Assembly: GCA_036924085.1 (NCBI GenBank)
Contig: JAVGWX010000004.1
Location: 81,360,941-81,424,940 of the forward strand
Direction of reading: 5' to 3'
Source: Ariolimax columbianus
Lineage: Eukaryota; Mollusca; Gastropoda; Stylommatophora; Arionidae
DNA length: 64,000 nucleotides
Shown here: positions 57,801-64,000 of the stretch, in pieces
Layout: each line of letters starts with the position of its first letter
Numbering within the stretch: position 1 is the first letter of the stretch
Position numbers and translations under genes: made by a program
Notes under the pieces: generated by a model
Database searches by the model: none
What the model was told of the DNA's origin: nothing
What the model saw: the letters and a program-made list of their open reading frames with translations, nothing else

Positions 57801-60800
57801 TAGGATGACATTTTCTGAGTTTTCTCCCAATGGTAACACAGTTCCTTAATTTTTGGAAATGCTCCTCTTTCTTATTGCCTCCTCTGAAGAAAGCTCCTCT
57901 CATTGCTTCTGAAGCAGTTCTAGAAGTTCTTCAATGGTCAGCTCATTCTTGTGGTCTTCCACCAACTTCTTCACATCCTCAACGTCCACCTCCAAACCCA
58001 TGGACTTCCCTAGGGGCACAATATCATCAACCACTATAGCCTCCTTCCTGGTCTGGCACAGTCTGGTCATAACCTCTTCCAGGCGGAGTTCATTGTCCTA
58101 AAAGAAACTTCCTTCCAGGGTTTCAACTTTATATTCTATTAAAGCTCTGGTTAGTTACATCCCTAATTTCATGCAAATATATGAATGATGAGAAGAATTT
58201 GTTCGAAAAGTTGCTTAGTTGTGCAAGTAGAGAGGCAGACTTTGCTGTACATTTAGTAATAACATAATTACCTATCACAAGCGAAGACCACGACAGTGTT
58301 AGTCCTGTGTTGTGATATGTGATAACATATAGGTGTGAAGACATCCTGCTGTGAAGGTCCTGCTGCATATGGGACACATTGGTAGTTGGACTGTTGCACA
58401 TTCTGTACTTTCAGATACAGCTTTCTCTGAGCCTCACTGGCTATGTTCCGCTCAGCAGTATGAGCACCTTGTGTGGTAATAGTAGTAGTTGTCCATTGCA
58501 AATGTAGATGGCGACACCATCAGATTTGTGTGGGCAAAAGCAGTCTGCGAATGGTTGCTATGCATTCCTATTCTGGATCTGCACACCTTACTGCATGGTC
58601 TCATTGGCTCTTTCCGTCTTGTCAGATGATAGTAATTGTGCTTTGAAAAAAAAAGGTATGCAACTACAGTCCATGACGGTAACAAATGTGACTCGTAAGA
58701 CCAATCCGGGCAGAGAAGCTTCTTCCACAGTGTGTGCAAGGAAAGTCAGGACCGTTTGCTGCATCGCATGGTGTGGCGTCTCTTCTCAAACTATGGGCTT
58801 TAGCCTATCAGCAATCAGTATCTCCTTTGTCTTTATTCCATGCTTAATCCTGCCCATCCATGTAACACGATCCATGGCGTCCTGTTCCCATGATTCCAAA
58901 TCGATGCCTGCGTCATTCATATCCCGCTTGCATACATCCTTGTACCGATGTATTGGTCGACCCCGAGATATTTTCCCCAACTGTAATTCCCCATAGAGAA
59001 TATATGCATCATCCATCCTTTGAATTTGTCCCAGCCATCGGAGCCTTTGAAGACTAAGCATGGAAAAGATTGTAACAGTGCCTGTTCTCTTCAATGCCTC
59101 TGCGTTGGTGATCTTGTCTTACCACCCGACCCCCAGGATTCTGCGTAGGCACATAATGTCGTAACATAACACAAACTGAGCTAACTGATTATCTTCTGGG
59201 CCTGTACATGTGAAGCCAATCTGCAGATATTCCCTGATACAACAGCGGCGCTTTTTAAGATAACTGGAAGAAACTTCATTTTGCATTGAACATGATGCAC
59301 TCCGATCATTATTATCAGTATGTTTTACATTTCAAATTCAGCCAGCGATCTTTCCTGAGGCTCAGCCAAAATGTATTTTAGTGAAATTCAGTACGATGTC
59401 ATTCATCCTATCTTTACCAAGATCGTCTTGCCAAATTTCATTCTTCTAGTGATCTATGGAATGATCAGTCAGGACTCTGGTTTCAATTCATTCGACCACA
59501 GGAAACTTGTATTTATCTTCCTGTCTGGTTTTTTTACTCTTGTCCACATCCTTTGATATTTTGCTCAGTGGCGGTGTTTTCAGAAGCCTGTATTCACGGA
59601 CGACAGTCCTGCTGTGATGTCCGCGCGAGGGTGTCCATTTAATCAGCATTTATCTCTCTGTGTGAACGTTCACTGACCCCCAGGGGGCTGTGGGCCACAT
59701 GTTAAGAACCGCTGCTAAAAACAGCACCTCACTTATGACACAAGTAATAGAAGTAAGGGAATTGGATGGCGGAGTGGTTTGTATGTTGATCTTCTTACCC
59801 TGGAGACATGTGTTTAAAACCTTGGTAAGGCATATGTTTTTCTTTTCTATTATAGGTAAAATTAAAAACTTAGCCTGTACACTGTGTGGTGACTGCAGGT
59901 GCAAGCAGCCTTTATTCCTCAGCCTTATTGGTCCTGATGTACTCCAGCAATGAGAACAAAGGCCATCTCATATTCTCAGGAATCAGAGGAAATGTATGGC
60001 ATTCTGGTTATTTTCTCTTTGCCATTTGTCATTGCAGTTTTGTAAGCATATTTGAACTGTTATCTTTCATGCTATTGCAGTGTTCATTGCTGGGATGTGA
60101 GTGGGCTTTCACGACGTCCAATAAGCTGAAGAGACACATGGAATCTCACGAAGGACGTAAAGATTATTTGGTAGGTTCATATTAGTGGTTGTTGGACTTT
60201 TTGTGGTACTTTACAAAATGGGTGGCTAACCTGGAAACCAGAAGCTTATCACTGGAATGTGGCAACATCTTTGTGTCAACTGAATTGGCAACATCTTTGT
60301 GTCAACTGAATTGGATGAAAAAATATCGTTCTAAGTATGCTGCTGCCATAGTCTTGAGTGCTCCCATCTCTGTTTGGTCTGGTGGATATTGTATCTACAG
60401 TTTATCCGAGGCTGCGATCAAAAGTTACTTTGATGTATTTCAACCTGTCACACCTGTCAATGACACATCCATCAAAGGTGACACCCGGGAGGTCAGCCTT
60501 CGCTATAGAATTGTTTAAGGAACACCACATCATGCAGGCCTTGTTAGGATTGATCTGTGCGCCAGAATTTGCACAACACTGACATTGTCTGCAAGGTCTC
60601 TGACATGTCATGCCTATCTGAGTTATCCAAATGTTATTGTTCGTCTTTGTTGAGTATTGGTCACCTTTATTGTGTAAATGTTGAACAGTACCAGTGAGAG
60701 TGGAGAACCTTCTGGCAGTCCTGGGCATATTCTCATCAGTTCTGATGTCCAAGATCTCAAGCAGAGTACAACTGCTCTCTCCATAAATGCAGCTGATATC

Positions 60801-61450
60801 CAGCTCATCAGCTATGGGTTGATGCCAAACTGCCTCAAGCAGAGCATTACTGTCCCAAAGTCAAGTTACATTCTTTCTCCCGGCAGAGACTGTTTCCTGC
60901 TTTGGACAAAATATCCCAGCATTCTCACGGATCTCCTTCATTGGTCTGTGACTGCCTAGAGTATCGGGTAGAATCTGTTCACATTCTAGATGTGACATTA
61001 TTTTTCTGGCGACTCTCTTCTCAAGCAACTTGCAATAGACATTCTGTTTAGTAAACGAAGAGTGAAAACTTGTTATCCTAGTAATCAGAAAAGTCAGTTG
61101 TTGTTTCAACAGAAAAGTTTGTTTGCCTCCCCATCAACAACCCTTCAACTTTCTTATCTGGGCTTGGGGTCGACAAGCTCCTTGTTGTATTAAACGGCTC
61201 AATTGATAGTTATGTGTTTATGACGTTGCTGGGTTTTTTTCTGAAATGAGCTTCTGGTGTTTCAGTGCGACAAGCCTGGATGTGGACACAGGTTTACTAC
61301 AGTCTATAACCTCAATACACATCGAAAGCTCCATGAGAGACCATGTACAGAGACGTGCCCTGAGGAGGGATGTCATAACAAATTTGCTACAAAACGACAG
61401 CTGGATTTGCATTTGAGAAACATACATGCTTATGAGGACCGCACTTTTAA
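44374..61450 (+). CDS. ZXDC: ZXD-family C2H2 zinc finger protein, spliced, 3' incomplete
   Basis: Exons: 44374-45895, 53918-54009, 57236-57346, 60081-60170, 61266-61450. Introns use GT/AG and keep one frame for about 666 residues. In vertebrates ZXD proteins are nuclear factors with ten C2H2 fingers; ZXDC works with CIITA at MHC class II promoters, so the shared ancestral role is presumably transcriptional control. Four fingers are visible, at residues 546-568, 576-598, 606-628 and 636-659. 'WAFTTSNKLKRH' (finger 2) and 'RFTTVYNL' (finger 3) match the diagnostic ZXD finger sequences. The N-terminal 507 residues are Ser/Thr/Asn-rich and acidic, without fingers. The remaining fingers and C-terminus should follow beyond 64,000. 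An ordinary C2H2 factor of another family is less likely, given the finger order. Confidence 0.82.
46085..46625 (+). pseudogene. CR1-like LINE 3' fragment with hairpin tail
   Basis: A 5'-truncated copy corresponding to 33014-33520 on the minus strand. It shows 'MLERIQKRATKVIVGFQNYS' (46190-46250), 'RGTDKLDYNKFFKIQPPTRT' (46330-46390) and 'ALPQQVVETGTINAFKNKLD' (about 46480-46540), with frameshifts and stops between. The hairpin at 46571-46610 has a perfect 16-bp inner palindrome, AGACTCTGCAGAGTCT. Confidence 0.82.
46571..46610 (+). other. LINE 3'-end stem-loop, best-preserved copy
   Basis: ACTGGTT at the start pairs with AACCAGT at the end, and the centre AGACTCTGCAGAGTCT is a perfect palindrome. 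It is followed by ATAAAGACGTTAAGTTA, the family's 3' tail. Confidence 0.75.
46690..47720 (+). pseudogene. LINE reverse transcriptase C-terminal fragment, interrupted
   Basis: The left part includes 'KYLGVKLDHPHIVLRDTLPG' and 'NIILKLAS' (46780-46890). The right part resumes at 47275 with 'TSALSLSLSLCLSATNYAMA', 'IWKNSAHAKLVVIAIHRAFR' and 'IVSGCLNPN', then 'MATEIEREKQENDPRHPVFG'. This is the thumb and C-terminal region of a jockey/R1-like LINE. The piece between is a later minus-strand insertion with its own target site duplication. A CT microsatellite (47306-47325) has expanded inside the right part. Confidence 0.72.
46895..47260 (-). mobile_element. RNase H LINE 3' fragment inserted with 14-bp TSD
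   Basis: The minus-strand text matches the C-terminal zinc-knuckle part seen at 25700-26020 ('EQVVVFRLRTGHNRLRYHL' on the minus strand, about 47110-47190). It is flanked by AAATTGGCTAGTTC at 46881-46894 and 47261-47274. The TTCTTCTTC at its left edge is the A-rich 3' tail, read in reverse. Confidence 0.82.
47766..47990. repeat. Tandem duplication of about 114 bp
   Basis: 'GTACAAGAAAAATCCAGGTC' at 47766 and 'GTACAAGAAAGATCCTGGTC' at 47880 begin two copies, each ending in 'GGCAGGGCAATTTAAGTC'. Copies differ at about half a dozen sites. Confidence 0.9.
48088..48297 (-). mobile_element. SINE family C, minus copy
   Basis: The reverse complement reads 'GGCCAGCGACCCATAACTGA', 'AGACCCTATTCCGCCTCCA', 'TGGATGTGATGGGTCG' and 'GCCTTGCTGTAAACTACGA', in the order of 11040-11280. 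No GAA tail was seen. Confidence 0.7.
48300..48990 (-). pseudogene. RNase H LINE fragment split by a SINE
   Basis: The minus-strand part above the SINE (48703-48990) has a degraded RNase H segment ('STEIQALINVVEIINS'). Below it (48300-48452) lies 'VVQWIPINERADRLAKEGAK', the HxGxxGNExAD box with an internal deletion. The SINE at 48459-48695 sits between them. Confidence 0.55.
48459..48695 (+). mobile_element. tRNA-derived SINE (family A), copy 2
   Basis: Aligns with 27187-27453 throughout ('AGCAAACCCTTAGAAAATGC', 'ACATAAAATGCATGCTGAGG', 'GATGCACTGGGCCGACAGGC'). Box A (TGGGTTAGTAG) and box B (GGTTTGGTTCCC region) carry substitutions. The likely TSD is ACTACTG at 48452-48458 and 48696-48702. 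Confidence 0.82.
49320..49620 (+). pseudogene. RTE-like palm-domain fragment, dead active site
   Basis: 'AKQLDDLNFANNLPQSSNAT' (about 49351-49410) is the motif around the catalytic FADD, here FANN. It is followed in another frame by 'KEGKTKIMQIYATNSNQIGL' (49453-49512), the 'KTKVMxVNATN' block. It is inactive. Confidence 0.65.
49968..50300 (+). mobile_element. Dispersed repeat, family D, longest plus copy
   Basis: 'GCCCACAATGAGTAGCTTAC', 'GCGCCCTGAAAAGGGTGTTA', 'TTGTGCTATGCTTGGCTACA', 'ACTACTATGGAGATCACGTC' and 'CCTGTTTCCAGGACGACC' are followed by the 3' region 'GTCTTGGCCAGTAAAT' and 'TCAGTATGTTTTGCCTGACC'. This copy shows that the central and 3' blocks belong to one family. Confidence 0.72.
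50465..50840 (+). mobile_element. SINE family C with degenerate tRNA head
   Basis: The head at 50465-50535 ('GTCGCTGTAGCTGACAGTTA', 'GGGTCATATTCCTGATGG') resembles a decayed tRNA with box A and box B. The body follows family C ('GCGACTCATAGCTGGCTGC', 'GGGAAGGCAAACGTGGTAC', 'ACTACATCACAACACACC'). A poly-C run (50794-50810) interrupts the end before the GAAGAAGAAG tail. Confidence 0.7.
51100..51530 (+). pseudogene. LINE reverse transcriptase N-terminal fragment
   Basis: 'FTTAELSAAINQTESNKAAG' (51303-51362), then 'PNDLRTEPIKQFGP' and 'IWRKAHVVALLKPGKTP' (about 51471-51523), is the 'fT..El..ai...k..kapGpDgi' start of LINE reverse transcriptases followed by 'W..a.vi.l.KpgK'. The frame changes near 51,200 and the sequence breaks off at about 51,525, where an opposite-strand fragment begins. 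Confidence 0.7.
51530..51790 (-). pseudogene. LINE endonuclease N-terminal fragment
   Basis: The minus frame 51720-51535 reads 'ALVLISINIEGLSSEKEAIL', 'SEIYKQCNCDVLMVQNTHRT', the beginning of an apurinic-type endonuclease (N.eG...K...l......D.l..QEtH, with Glu changed to Asn). It abuts the plus-strand fragment at 51530. Confidence 0.68.
51930..52140 (+). mobile_element. Family D, partial copy
   Basis: 'TACTTGAGAAAGTAAACCAG', 'TAGCCTGTTTCCAGAAAGCA' and 'GGTCTTGATCAGTATGTTTC' follow the order of the family D copy at 49968-50300, with an eroded centre. Confidence 0.55.
52150..52335 (-). pseudogene. RTE-like LINE C-terminal fragment
   Basis: The minus frame shows 'RLKNIWIGDLEAGTRKMEES' then 'GKTREYYSSQICLERIV', a decayed 'W.dDl..gt.km...W.ei...a.dr..WR' tail. 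It ends near 52,170. Confidence 0.55.
52640..53320 (+). pseudogene. RNase H domain fragment, decayed
   Basis: It includes a 'IIYTDGSVQLNLIS' segment (52652-52700, catalytic Asp), 'RMEMEALTSALRWISE' (about 52779-52826, catalytic Glu), 'AVIMTDTQTVLQKIQKGW' (52842-52895, second Asp) and 'LGHARV' with 'SNE.ADILASQAP' (52965-53020). These are four RNase H blocks in order. Stops interrupt the last block. A Cys-rich 'LCVCSKCSD' follows near 53,265. It is the tail of an RNase H-bearing retroelement. Confidence 0.68.
53918..54009 (+). CDS. ZXDC: ZXD-like gene, exon 2
   Basis: The acceptor TTTCTCCAG|GA joins exon 1 in phase 1 (Gly codon G|GA), and the exon ends in phase 0 at TCAAAG|GTAATT. It encodes residues 508-538, 'FVLMPVFDSTTNLIQAVPIQ' then 'LSSDEDPSSK', a linker before the fingers. 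Exact frame agreement on both sides supports the exon although no finger lies within it. Confidence 0.75.
54120..54712 (-). pseudogene. LINE C-terminal fragment in intron 2
   Basis: The minus frame 54712-54272 reads 'LINALSIPTLCYQCEPRSLL', 'KFQGCEMRCVRSAAGKTICD', 'QIKWFGHLFRM' and 'GSRARCRPRRCW'. These are the thumb and basic tail of an RTE-like LINE, with the usual YGCET written YQCEP. It is similar to 11575-12029. Confidence 0.72.
54655..56445 (+). pseudogene. RNase H LINE (I/jockey-like), 5'-truncated, two stop codons
   Basis: One frame runs from about 54712 ('QQAGFRQHRSTEDQI') to 56440 with stops only at TGA 54934 and TAG 55879. Motifs: 'WGDLEKAFVKIWKEG', 'GVPPGVVLSPTLFLLYINN', catalytic 'SSMFADDLAMW', 'NYLGVTFDRRM', 'VRPVLEYGIAAWTTAAKAN', then the RNase H domain 'DWTHAYIDGSVTN', 'FRAEAEALRAAVEEM', 'IVLLTDALAVVTAL' and 'VPSHCNIQGNEEADRLAKEG' with all four acidic positions. 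It is cut at the 3' end by a SINE at 56446. The endonuclease and zinc knuckle are missing. Both stops could be C-to-T changes of CGA and CAG. Confidence 0.88.
56446..56630 (-). mobile_element. SINE family B, minus copy
   Basis: The reverse complement shows 'GGGTTTTGAATCATTGTGG' (box B region), 'GATCTCTGGGTAGTGAGATC' and 'TTGGCAGTTAGAAATTG'. It directly truncates the RNase H LINE. Confidence 0.7.
56630..56900 (+). pseudogene. RTE-like LINE C-terminal fragment
   Basis: 'QIKYFEHIKSHGRLLKTILE' then 'GRVKGRPTRESH' is the 'rqikYfGHi.R......ileGrv.GrR.rGRp' segment, followed by 'SIIKRLITLCQSVSS'. Stop codons follow. Confidence 0.65.
57236..57346 (+). CDS. ZXDC: ZXD-like gene, exon 3 (finger 1)
   Basis: Acceptor TTACAG|AGACCA and donor TTCAAA|GTAACC, phase 0 at both ends. 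It encodes residues 539-575 with a canonical C-x4-C-x12-H-x3-H finger (C546, C551, H564, H568), 'CRKTFRKASKLKVHQMLH', and the linker TGERPFK. The next exon must begin with the first Cys of finger 2, and it does. Confidence 0.85.
57570..58100 (-). pseudogene. Pogo/Tigger-like transposase C-terminal remnant
   Basis: The minus-strand text from about 58095 reads 'TRKEAIVVDDIVPLGKSMGL', 'EVDVEDVKKLVEDHKNELTI', 'EELLELLQKQ', then after a stop 'KTINLFNNNVVKHFRKIVKS' and 'RQPLDKFYQV' (57705-57790). This is the characteristic C-terminus of Tigger-type pogo transposases (CENP-B-like DDE). The element's end is probably the 'GGAACCTCATTATTCGTTCC' near 57577-57596. The catalytic domain is absent. Confidence 0.75.
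58640..59260 (-). pseudogene. LINE C-terminal fragment in intron 3
   Basis: The minus frame 59094-58786 reads 'SLQRLRWLGQIQRMDDAYIL', 'YGELQLGKISRGRPIHRYKD' and 'VCKRDMNDAGIDLESWEQDA'. It is a well-preserved tail of an RTE-like LINE, with 'RW.GH..RM.D.r' degraded to 'RWLGQIQRMDD' and 'rG.P..RykD..K.dl'. Adjacent plus-strand text up to 59,260 looks like more of the same element. Confidence 0.7.
59750..59860 (+). mobile_element. tRNA-like SINE head
   Basis: 'GGATGGCGGAGTGGTTTGTA' carries a box A-like TGGCGGAGTGG (59767). A GTTTAAAACC box B-like stretch lies at 59812. The structure is too decayed for a tRNA gene. Confidence 0.4.
60081..60170 (+). CDS. ZXDC: ZXD-like gene, exon 4 (finger 2)
   Basis: Acceptor CTATTGCAG|TGT and donor GATTATTTG|GTAGGT, phase 0 at both ends. 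The exon starts with the first ligand Cys and gives C-x4-C-x12-H-x3-H (C576, C581, H594, H598). 'EWAFTTSNKLKRHMESH' is nearly the sequence of the second finger of vertebrate ZXD proteins. It is the strongest family marker in the window. Confidence 0.87.
60260..60318. repeat. 28-bp direct duplication
   Basis: 'GGCAACATCTTTGTGTCAAC' plus TGAATT occurs twice in immediate succession, with no mismatch. Confidence 0.85.
60330..61110 (-). pseudogene. LINE reverse transcriptase fragment in intron 4
   Basis: Minus-strand order: 'CKLLEKRVARKIMSHLECEQ', 'ILPDTLGSHRP' (about 60950-61040), 'RICPGLPEGSPLSLVLFNIY' (60655-60730, the QGSPLSP block with Glu for Gln), then 'CANSGAQINPNKACMMWCSL' and 'DRLKYIKVTFDRSLG' (60402-60570). 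The catalytic FADD region is lost. Stops and frameshifts occur between blocks. It is probably a jockey-like element. Confidence 0.75.
61266..61450 (+). CDS. ZXDC: ZXD-like gene, exon 5 (fingers 3 and 4)
   Basis: The acceptor GTGTTTCAG|TGC joins exon 4 in phase 0. Finger 3 is C606, C611, H624, H628 ('GHRFTTVYNLNTHRKLH'). Finger 4 is C636, C641, H654, H659 with an unusual x4 His spacing. The donor is most likely GTAGGT at 61451, leaving phase 2 inside a Lys codon (AA|), which fits the family's Phe-Lys-Cys just before the next finger. Reading on gives TAG at 61452, so without splicing the protein would end here. The next exon was not found before 64,000. Confidence 0.83.
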
Positions 61451-61454
61451 GTAG

Positions 61455-62556
61455 GTATAGTGTTTATTTTGTGAGGTCTGTGTGTGTTGTATTGTGTCGT
61501 CATTTTGTAGCCAATGTAGATGTGTCAATTGGTTTGGTATATGTTTCTCTTTTTGTAGAGTATGTGTCTTTATTCTGGGGCATGTATGTGATGCATTTAT
61601 GTTGTGGTTTATGTGTGCTATGTTTGTAACTGTTCAATGTTAGCCCTTTCCTCTTAGATTTGTGTCTTAACATCAAGGCAAGAGTCGTAACTGTAAAAAT
61701 ATATTTTTTTCTAAATGAAATTCATAAATATAAAACCAATTGAGCCAAAATATATGATAAATAGATCTGGAGACACATGCTGAAACAATCTATGATATGA
61801 AGTATTGGTAATAAAAAATATATATTAGTACGAAGCGTTAAATGTCATTAATGTTGAGGAGGGAATTGCCACTTAGTTTGTATACCTTTTACTTATTCGT
61901 ATTTTTGTGTTATCACATGAAGATCATTTTCACATTCACTTTCTTCTGTGTCCTTATAAGAATCTGAATTGTACTTCTTTTGAATATCCACATCTAATCC
62001 AAATGTGTGATCATTGGTCTAATCAAATAATAAATCACTTTTCGACCCTAAAAATCCAGATTTCATCGCACACAATGCACAACTTTTAACATATTCACAA
62101 AATGTGCAAATATCAAAAGATTTTTGGAAATTCTTTGTTAGCGACACTACATTAACCCTTACCGTGCCGGAGGCTGACATTATTTACTAACAATGATATC
62201 ATTTAACACACAAATGAAGCACCATACGAAAATGCGACTGATTTGATAGTGCTCAATTGTAACTTCCTGGACTACCAACTTTAACCGCGAAAGTCTAGAT
62301 CGACTTTGATAAAACAGAGTTTTGAAAGAACGTATTCTTCTTTTTCAATCAGTGTGGACTCAGCCCATTATTGGGGATGGTGAAGTAAGTTGTTGTAGAA
62401 GATCTTTGTGAAGTAGTTCAGTTTAGTTCGTTCATATAGATGTAATAAATACGTTTTTAGTGTAAACTAACAGTTGTGCTGATATTATAAACACAGTATC
62501 GATACTTTGTTGTGATTTCGATGGATTATATGAGGAGCGACGTTCACTAATCATTA
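61455..62556. other. Last visible intron, left part: nothing recognised
   Basis: AT-rich sequence with a short TG-rich patch (61,460-61,640). No finger-encoding exon, SINE or LINE was recognised. Confidence 0.45.
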
Positions 62557-63063
62557 AGTCTAAAAGTTTGTGCTTTGTTTTTATCAATTATCACCTTAAT
62601 CTTTTTCAATCTCAGAAACTAACACACACACAAGAAAAGTAACACCAACAAGTTCTTTATTCATTTATGTCTCTACACACAGCAAAATGATATTCATAGA
62701 CCGACAAATAAAAAGATTACATGCTCTCAAAGTCGACAACCAAAGTAAAATATGACATGCTGAAAATTAATGCAGCTGCAGGGGAAATTACAATTTTTTA
62801 GTGCATCCTGGTGAAAGTTAAATATTGGCGCAATTCATCTGCAACAGCATTATTTTTCAGCACGTCACGTTTTACTATGGTTGTTGACTTTGATAGCCTG
62901 TAACCTTTGTATTTGTCTGTCTATATATATATATTTTAATTGTATGTAGAAACCTAAATTAATAAAGAACTTGTTGTTATTTTTTTTGATGTGCGTGTGG
63001 TAGTTTCTGAGATACAATAACAAGAAGGTGAAAATATTCAAAAATAGCACAAACATTTAGACT
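62557..63063. mobile_element. Foldback (inverted-repeat) element, about 507 bp
   Basis: The left arm from 62557 and the reverse complement of the right arm from 63063 align for about 230 bp. Both show AGTCTAAA, GTTTGTGCT, CACCTT, ATCTCAGAAACTA, ACAAGTTCTTTATT, CTCAAAGTCGACAACC (TCAAAGTCAACAACC in the partner) and GTGCTGAAAA (ATGCTGAAAA in the partner). The loop is only about 40 bp (62790-62830). It is a non-autonomous foldback/MITE-type element. Its superfamily is unknown, and no clear target duplication was found. Confidence 0.82.
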
Positions 63064-63295
63064 GACCTATTTTGAGGGACGCCATACGTCAAGCAAATCC
63101 ATGAAATTGTCACAAAGCACTGATAGTGTTCTTAACAAGATCAGCATATCTGTTAGTTTCCACTACAAACATATTTATGATATCTACATAAACAAGCTAA
63201 ACAGATCAATCTCATAAAAATCTGTTGCAACAACTTAGCTTCATTCCTCCTCAATAATGGGATAATTTTTTAATCCAACATTTAACAATTAACAT
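63064..63295. other. Nothing recognised
   Basis: No ORF or repeat family was matched between the foldback element and the RTE-like copy. Confidence 0.4.
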
Positions 63296-64000
63296 AGGTG
63301 ACAGGCTTATCATTAACTTCCGCTTTGCTGATGATATTGATGTATTGGCAGGCACAGAAAGGGAACTCCAGGAGTTGATTGGTAGATTGGATAGAACGGC
63401 CCTGAGTTTTGGTATGGAAATAAATGCAGATAAAACAAAGCTCATGACCAATAACGTAGCAGGGTTTCAATCTGTAATAGAGGCAAATGGGCAGGAACTT
63501 GAGGTGGTAAAACGTTTAAAAAATCTGGTATCATTGATCAGCAAAGAGGGTTCGAAGCCAGAGGTAATTGCAAGAATAGCACAAACAACAGCGGCGCTGA
63601 CTAGGCTGAAACCTATATGGCAAGACAAGCGCCTCGCCCTCGGCATAAAAGTCAGACTAATGCGCGCTTTGGTGCTATCAATATTTATGTATACCTGCGA
63701 GACCTGGACCATTACAGCAGATATCCAGGGCAGGATACATGAAATGGAAATGAGGTGCTATAGAAAACTCCTCAATGTTACATATAAAGATCGTGTCACA
63801 AACGTAGAAATCCGTCGGAGAGTTGAAGACGCTATTGGTCCTTTTGAAGATCTGTTCACAGCTATCAAAAGACGAAAGATGGCCTGGTGCGGGCACGTCG
63901 CGAGGTCCAACGGAATTACCAACTCGATCTCTTTGGTTCTGTACCGGGACAGAGAGGGCGAGGACGTCCAAGGAAGAGATGGCTGGACAACATCACTGAG
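63296..64000 (+). pseudogene. RTE-like LINE, 5'-truncated second copy, runs off the window
   Basis: It matches 21543-22240 closely at the DNA level. The frame from 63298 is open through catalytic 'NFRFADDIDVLAGTER', 'GMEINADKTKLMTNNVAGF', 'YTCETWTITADIQ' and 'MAWCGHVARSNGI' until a 1-base deletion near 63927 (ATCTC against ATACTC in the other copy). After that, 'GRGRPRKR' continues in the next frame. It begins abruptly inside the palm domain, as expected from 5' truncation during target-primed reverse transcription. Confidence 0.85.

Noticed and set aside
62557..63063. Ordinary terminal inverted repeats of an autonomous DNA transposon
   Set aside because: The arms meet almost at the centre and leave no room for a transposase; a non-autonomous foldback element fits better.

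Overview
The window is animal nuclear DNA: one spliced host gene set in repeat-rich sequence. It holds many non-LTR retrotransposon (LINE) fragments, several SINE-like families, decayed DNA transposons and very long simple repeats. No prokaryotic operon, CRISPR array or rRNA is visible. The mix of RTE-like, CR1-like and RNase H-bearing LINEs with tRNA-derived SINEs suggests a lophotrochozoan, most likely a mollusc and perhaps a heterobranch sea slug. That species guess rests on remembered resemblance, not on a search.

Left part (1-32 kb). There is a SINE nested inside another SINE (556-1172). A pyrimidine-rich block contains 36-bp and 33-bp minisatellites (2.1-5.4 kb). Mariner remnants lie at 6.5-7.1 and 14.0 kb, and LINE fragments are scattered throughout. 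An 18-bp minisatellite occupies 12.07-13.33 kb. About 3 kb of tetranucleotide repeat (14.9-17.9 kb) steps through four motifs and ends in some 2.6 kb of pure GATA. A 50-bp satellite lies at 19 kb. An RTE-like LINE is nested in another LINE at 20.5-22.6 kb, and GAA-rich purine tracts lie at 23.8 and 31.2 kb.

Middle part (32-43.7 kb). The main feature is a nearly full-length but decayed CR1-like LINE on the minus strand (32.94-36.35 kb) with endonuclease and reverse transcriptase domains. Copies of its 3' end recur at 38.2, 41.4 and 46.1 kb. Repeat families D and E, RTE fragments and a hAT transposase tail are also present.

Right part (43.7-64 kb). A plus-strand gene of the ZXD (zinc finger X-linked duplicated, ZXDA/B/C) family starts at 44,374. 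Five exons can be spliced with consistent GT/AG sites and reading phase. A long Ser/Thr/Asn-rich acidic N-terminal region in exon 1 is followed by four C2H2 fingers matching the first fingers of ZXD proteins. The rest of the gene should lie beyond 64,000. Its upstream region has two perfect CRE palindromes, two YY1-type motifs and a short upstream ORF. Its introns are packed with transposon remnants, including an RNase H LINE with only two stop codons (intron 2), a pogo/Tigger tail (intron 3) and a 507-bp foldback inverted repeat in the last visible intron.
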